Of a stretch of DNA of 8,745 nucleotides, positions 6,866-8,745 are shown in pieces. Each line of letters begins with the position of its first letter. Position 1 is the stretch's first letter. Origin of the DNA: Candidatus Microgenomatus auricola (GTDB lineage Bacteria > Patescibacteriota > Patescibacteriia > UBA9570 > XYC2-FULL-38-9); assembly GCA_005239655.1 (NCBI GenBank), contig SBBP01000109.1, forward strand, positions 1 through 8,745, read 5' to 3'. The notes under the pieces were generated by a model. The model had not been told where the DNA came from, did no database searches, and worked only from the letters and a program-made list of their open reading frames with translations. A program made the translations under genes and the position numbers.

Positions 6866-6893
6866 ATTGTAGCGCAGTGCTGATTTTTCGCAA
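6866..6893 (-). promoter_or_regulatory. Promoter for the comEC pair
   Basis: Minus strand TTGCGA (6893-6888, four of six), a 16-base spacer, then TACAAT (6871-6866, five of six). The predicted start is a G at about 6859, giving a 32-base leader. The -35 box begins one base after the TAA that ends the 29-codon frame at 6895, so it sits in the only real intergenic space of this region. Confidence 0.6.
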
Positions 6894-6894
6894 C

Positions 6895-6984
6895 TTAACC
6901 ACCGGTATCGGCTGCCTCCTCGGCTCGCTGTTGCTGTTCGCTCTGTGTGGTGAGTGATTCACTTTCTTCAACAGCACTGGTCAT
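6895..6984 (-). CDS. Possible 29-residue acidic peptide, or displaced C-terminal tail of the preceding protein
   Basis: An ATG at 6984 overlaps the TGA of the preceding gene as ATGA, the junction used twice elsewhere in this window, and the frame runs to TAA at 6895. The product is polar and acidic, rich in Glu, Gln, Ser and Ala, with stretches such as VEESESLTTQSEQQQ and ending in DTGG. It looks like a surface helix or coiled-coil tail. The same frame is open upstream to 7017 and reads as charged protein there too (CERDERVQQQ), while the last residues of the annotated upstream frame look less natural. It may thus be the true end of the upstream protein, lost by a one-base shift. Both readings remain open. 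Confidence 0.4.
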   Translation of the reverse strand: MTSAVEESESLTTQSEQQQRAEEAADTGG

Positions 6985-7688
6985 TTGCTGCTGAACGCGT
7001 TCGTCTCGCTCACATATTCAGGATTCATTGTGACTGTGCCGTCCTCAGCAGTGACAAACTTCTCTTTGTCAGCCCATTCCTGTTCGTGTGCAAACCATTC
7101 ATCACGAAGCTGAATAAAATGTTGAGCCTCTTCGGCTGCGGTCGCAACATCAGCCACGTCCGTCGACTCAACTGGCCCTAATGGTGAGCCGAGTGTCTGC
7201 GCGTAAAATCGCGAAAGGTCATCCGAAACCATAAATTGTAAGGAACCATCTACTTCATCCGGATAGACATCACCCACCGGGCTTCCATTGGGACCCATCA
7301 CCATTAAAAACTCATTGTATTCAGGGCGACCATCTGTTGCTGTTGTCCATTGCACGTTGTAGCCTTTCGGTAATGCCACAGAAAGTGCATCAGCAATTCG
7401 CTGTTTGAACGCTGCATGCTCACGAGCACGTGCGAGGTCTTCTTCAGAAAGATTCGAATTCTCGTTTTCCAGTGCATCTTCTGCTGGATTGTTGCCGACG
7501 TCAGGTGAAGCTGCCGGCCGATGATGAGGTTCATCGCGCTGCGCGGAGTCATTACGTTGCGGCTTCTCTGGAGCAGATCCTTCTCGTGTGGCAAGCCATG
7601 CCGCTCCAGCTGCGGCAATCCCTGCAGCAACGAGGCCTTCTCGTCGCCCGACACGTCGTTGTGGACGTCTGGTTTCTGGTGATCGCAT
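6981..7688 (-). CDS. Membrane-anchored protein of unknown function
   Basis: I do not recognise this 235-residue protein. Residues 1-17 are strongly basic (many Arg). An Ala/Gly-rich hydrophobic segment follows at about 18-33, probably a membrane anchor or uncleaved signal. Residues 34-80 are a low-complexity polar linker rich in Pro, Asp, Asn and Glu. From about 82 to 215 lies a more ordered region, starting with a charged helix (EEDLARAREHAAFKQRI) and containing YNEFLMVMGPNGSPVGDVYP and a Trp-rich helix near 189-209. There are no cysteines. The ATG at 7688 is preferred; a TTG at 7709 is in frame but overlaps the glmS stop and adds nothing structural. No ribosome-binding site is visible. The gene starts 13 bases after glmS, so the two may be co-transcribed. 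The C-terminus is uncertain because of the overlapping small frame. Confidence 0.75.
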   Translation of the reverse strand: MRSPETRRPQRRVGRREGLVAAGIAAAGAAWLATREGSAPEKPQRNDSAQRDEPHHRPAASPDVGNNPAEDALENENSNLSEEDLARAREHAAFKQRIADALSVALPKGYNVQWTTATDGRPEYNEFLMVMGPNGSPVGDVYPDEVDGSLQFMVSDDLSRFYAQTLGSPLGPVESTDVADVATAAEEAQHFIQLRDEWFAHEQEWADKEKFVTAEDGTVTMNPEYVSETNAFSSK

Positions 7689-7700
7689 AGGAATTGAAAA

Positions 7701-7727
7701 ATTATTCAACGGTTACGGATTTTGCAA
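7701..7727 (-). promoter_or_regulatory. Weak possible promoter before the unknown membrane-anchored gene
   Basis: Minus strand TTGCAA (7727-7722, four of six), a short 15-base spacer and AATAAT (7706-7701, five of six) lie at the end of glmS. The predicted start near 7694 would leave about 6 bases before the ATG at 7688, close to leaderless, which would explain the missing ribosome-binding site. The spacer is short, so this is weak evidence; co-transcription with glmS is equally possible. Confidence 0.25.
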
Positions 7728-8745
7728 GATTGCGTGGTTGATCCACATCACACCCACGAAGCACAGCGGTGTGATAGGCAAACAACTGTAGCGGAATCAC
7801 CGAGAGCATCGGCGTGAGCATTTCCAGTGTTTTTGGGATGTAAAGCACATCGTCTGCATACTTCTCCATTTCTTTGTTGCCCTCTGTCGTCACCACAATT
7901 GCCCGACCTTTCCGCGCACGCAACTCTTGAATACTCGACACATTCTTTTCATACACCGAATCTTTTGGTGCGATGAACATGGAGTAAGAGCGATCATCAA
8001 TCAAGGCTAGTGGGCCGTGCTTCAACTCACCAGAGTGATATCCTTCGGCGTGCACGTAGGCAATTTCTTTTAACTTTTGTGCACCTTCACGCGCAATGGA
8101 AAAGTTGTATTTACGACCCATGAAAAAGGCGTGATCATACTTTTGATATTTTTTTGCAATCCGCTTAATTTCTTTATCGAGGAGCAACACTTTCTCCATT
8201 TTTTTTGGAAGCCCTTTCACCTCACGTGCAATGCGTTGGCCGATCACTACAGACATGCCGCGTTGACGCCCAAGTGCCATCGTGAGCAACGCAAACATAT
8301 TGAGCATGCCGACAAATGCTTTGGTCGACGCAACGGAGATTTCCGGACCCGCATGGATGTACATTCCGGCATCCACCTCGCGCGCGATCGTTGAGCCGAC
8401 CACATTCACAATTCCGAACGTCAAGATACCCCTGCGCTTGGCTTCGCGCATGGATGCGATCGTATCCGCAGTTTCGCCAGATTGCGAAACGACAATCACC
8501 GCTGTTCGTTGATCCAACACCGGTTGTCGGTATCGAAACTCCGAACCGACTTCAACCGTCACGGGAATGCCTGCGTATTCTTCGATCATGCACTGCCCGG
8601 CCATCGCCGCATAGGATGCGGAACCACATGCCACAATCACAATGCGATCAATCTCGCGCCAGCGATCTTGCTGTCCGATAAAGCCACCAAGGTGGGCTAA
8701 ACCTTCATTCGGAACCAAACGACCGCGTGTTCCGTTCATAATCAC
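7702..8745 (-). CDS. glmS: Glutamine--fructose-6-phosphate aminotransferase, C-terminal (isomerase) part; N-terminus outside the window
   Basis: GlmS makes glucosamine-6-phosphate from fructose-6-phosphate and glutamine, the first step to UDP-GlcNAc and peptidoglycan. The window holds 347 codons and the stop; the N-terminal glutaminase domain lies beyond 8745. The first SIS domain shows VIVACGSASYAA, SQSGETADT and EISVASTKAF. The second shows GRKYNFSIAREGAQKLKE followed by the Glu/His-rich EGYHSGELKHGPLALID. The C-terminus CDVDQPRNLAKSVTVE matches the strongly conserved end of GlmS, which binds substrate and gates ammonia. The frame is open through the edge, so the ATG at 8739 is internal and not a start. 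Its product pathway shares fructose-6-phosphate with glpX, although promoters separate the two units. Confidence 0.96.
   Translation of the reverse strand: MIMNGTRGRLVPNEGLAHLGGFIGQQDRWREIDRIVIVACGSASYAAMAGQCMIEEYAGIPVTVEVGSEFRYRQPVLDQRTAVIVVSQSGETADTIASMREAKRRGILTFGIVNVVGSTIAREVDAGMYIHAGPEISVASTKAFVGMLNMFALLTMALGRQRGMSVVIGQRIAREVKGLPKKMEKVLLLDKEIKRIAKKYQKYDHAFFMGRKYNFSIAREGAQKLKEIAYVHAEGYHSGELKHGPLALIDDRSYSMFIAPKDSVYEKNVSSIQELRARKGRAIVVTTEGNKEMEKYADDVLYIPKTLEMLTPMLSVIPLQLFAYHTAVLRGCDVDQPRNLAKSVTVE

Noticed and set aside
8739..8745. Start of glmS near the right edge
   Set aside because: The frame is open through 8745 and the product begins in the linker before the first SIS domain, so the gene is cut by the window edge rather than being an isomerase-only protein.

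Overview
The window looks like a piece of a compact bacterial chromosome. Base composition is mixed, near 50% GC by eye. Genes are packed almost without gaps, with ATGA stop/start overlaps and few Shine-Dalgarno sites. TGA is an ordinary stop codon, so a recoded-TGA lineage is unlikely. The gene style would suit a Candidate Phyla Radiation (Patescibacteria)-like organism: an archaeal-type class I aldolase, a split ComEC, short membrane-anchored proteins of unknown function and a DsbA-like protein beside a DoxX/MauE protein. That placement is inference only. All genes lie on the minus strand, so transcription runs from high to low coordinates. I see no mobile element, CRISPR array, tRNA, rRNA or phage gene, and no stretch over 300 bases without a gene.

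Read in the direction of transcription, the window opens inside glmS (8745-7702), which carries both SIS domains of glucosamine-6-phosphate synthase. Next comes an unrecognised membrane-anchored protein (7688-6981). A 29-codon reading frame joined to it by an ATGA overlap (6984-6895) may instead be its frameshifted C-terminal tail. A good promoter follows directly, with a 32-base leader whose hairpin covers the comEC ribosome-binding site. comEC (6827-5484, channel part only) overlaps by ATGA a separate gene for the metallo-beta-lactamase part of ComEC (5487-4633). Together they would supply the inner-membrane DNA-uptake apparatus.

A second unit starts at an extended -10 element placed so that the transcript would begin at the A of the glpX start codon, making it leaderless. 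It runs glpX (fructose-1,6-bisphosphatase class II), a secreted Asp-box beta-propeller protein, a class I fructose-bisphosphate aldolase, a membrane-anchored DsbA-like thiol oxidoreductase and a four-helix DoxX/MauE-like membrane protein with a CGC motif. Gaps and overlaps are 1, -4, 5 and -26 bases, so this is almost surely one operon. It joins two consecutive gluconeogenic steps to an extracytoplasmic thiol-redox pair and a secreted protein with just two cysteines.

A third promoter (CTGACA, 17-base spacer, TATACT) sits at the end of the DoxX-like gene. It drives a membrane-protein gene with a GGAG ribosome-binding site that runs out of the window at position 1. Shine-Dalgarno sites are visible only for the two genes that follow a promoter with a real leader; the genes inside operons appear to be translated by coupling.

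Most of the window is ordinary core and membrane biology. The points worth a second look are the redox pair and its possible substrates, the hairpin over the comEC start, the leaderless glpX start, the 29-codon frame or frameshift, the beta-propeller gene between two gluconeogenic genes, and an excess of the palindrome CGATCG.
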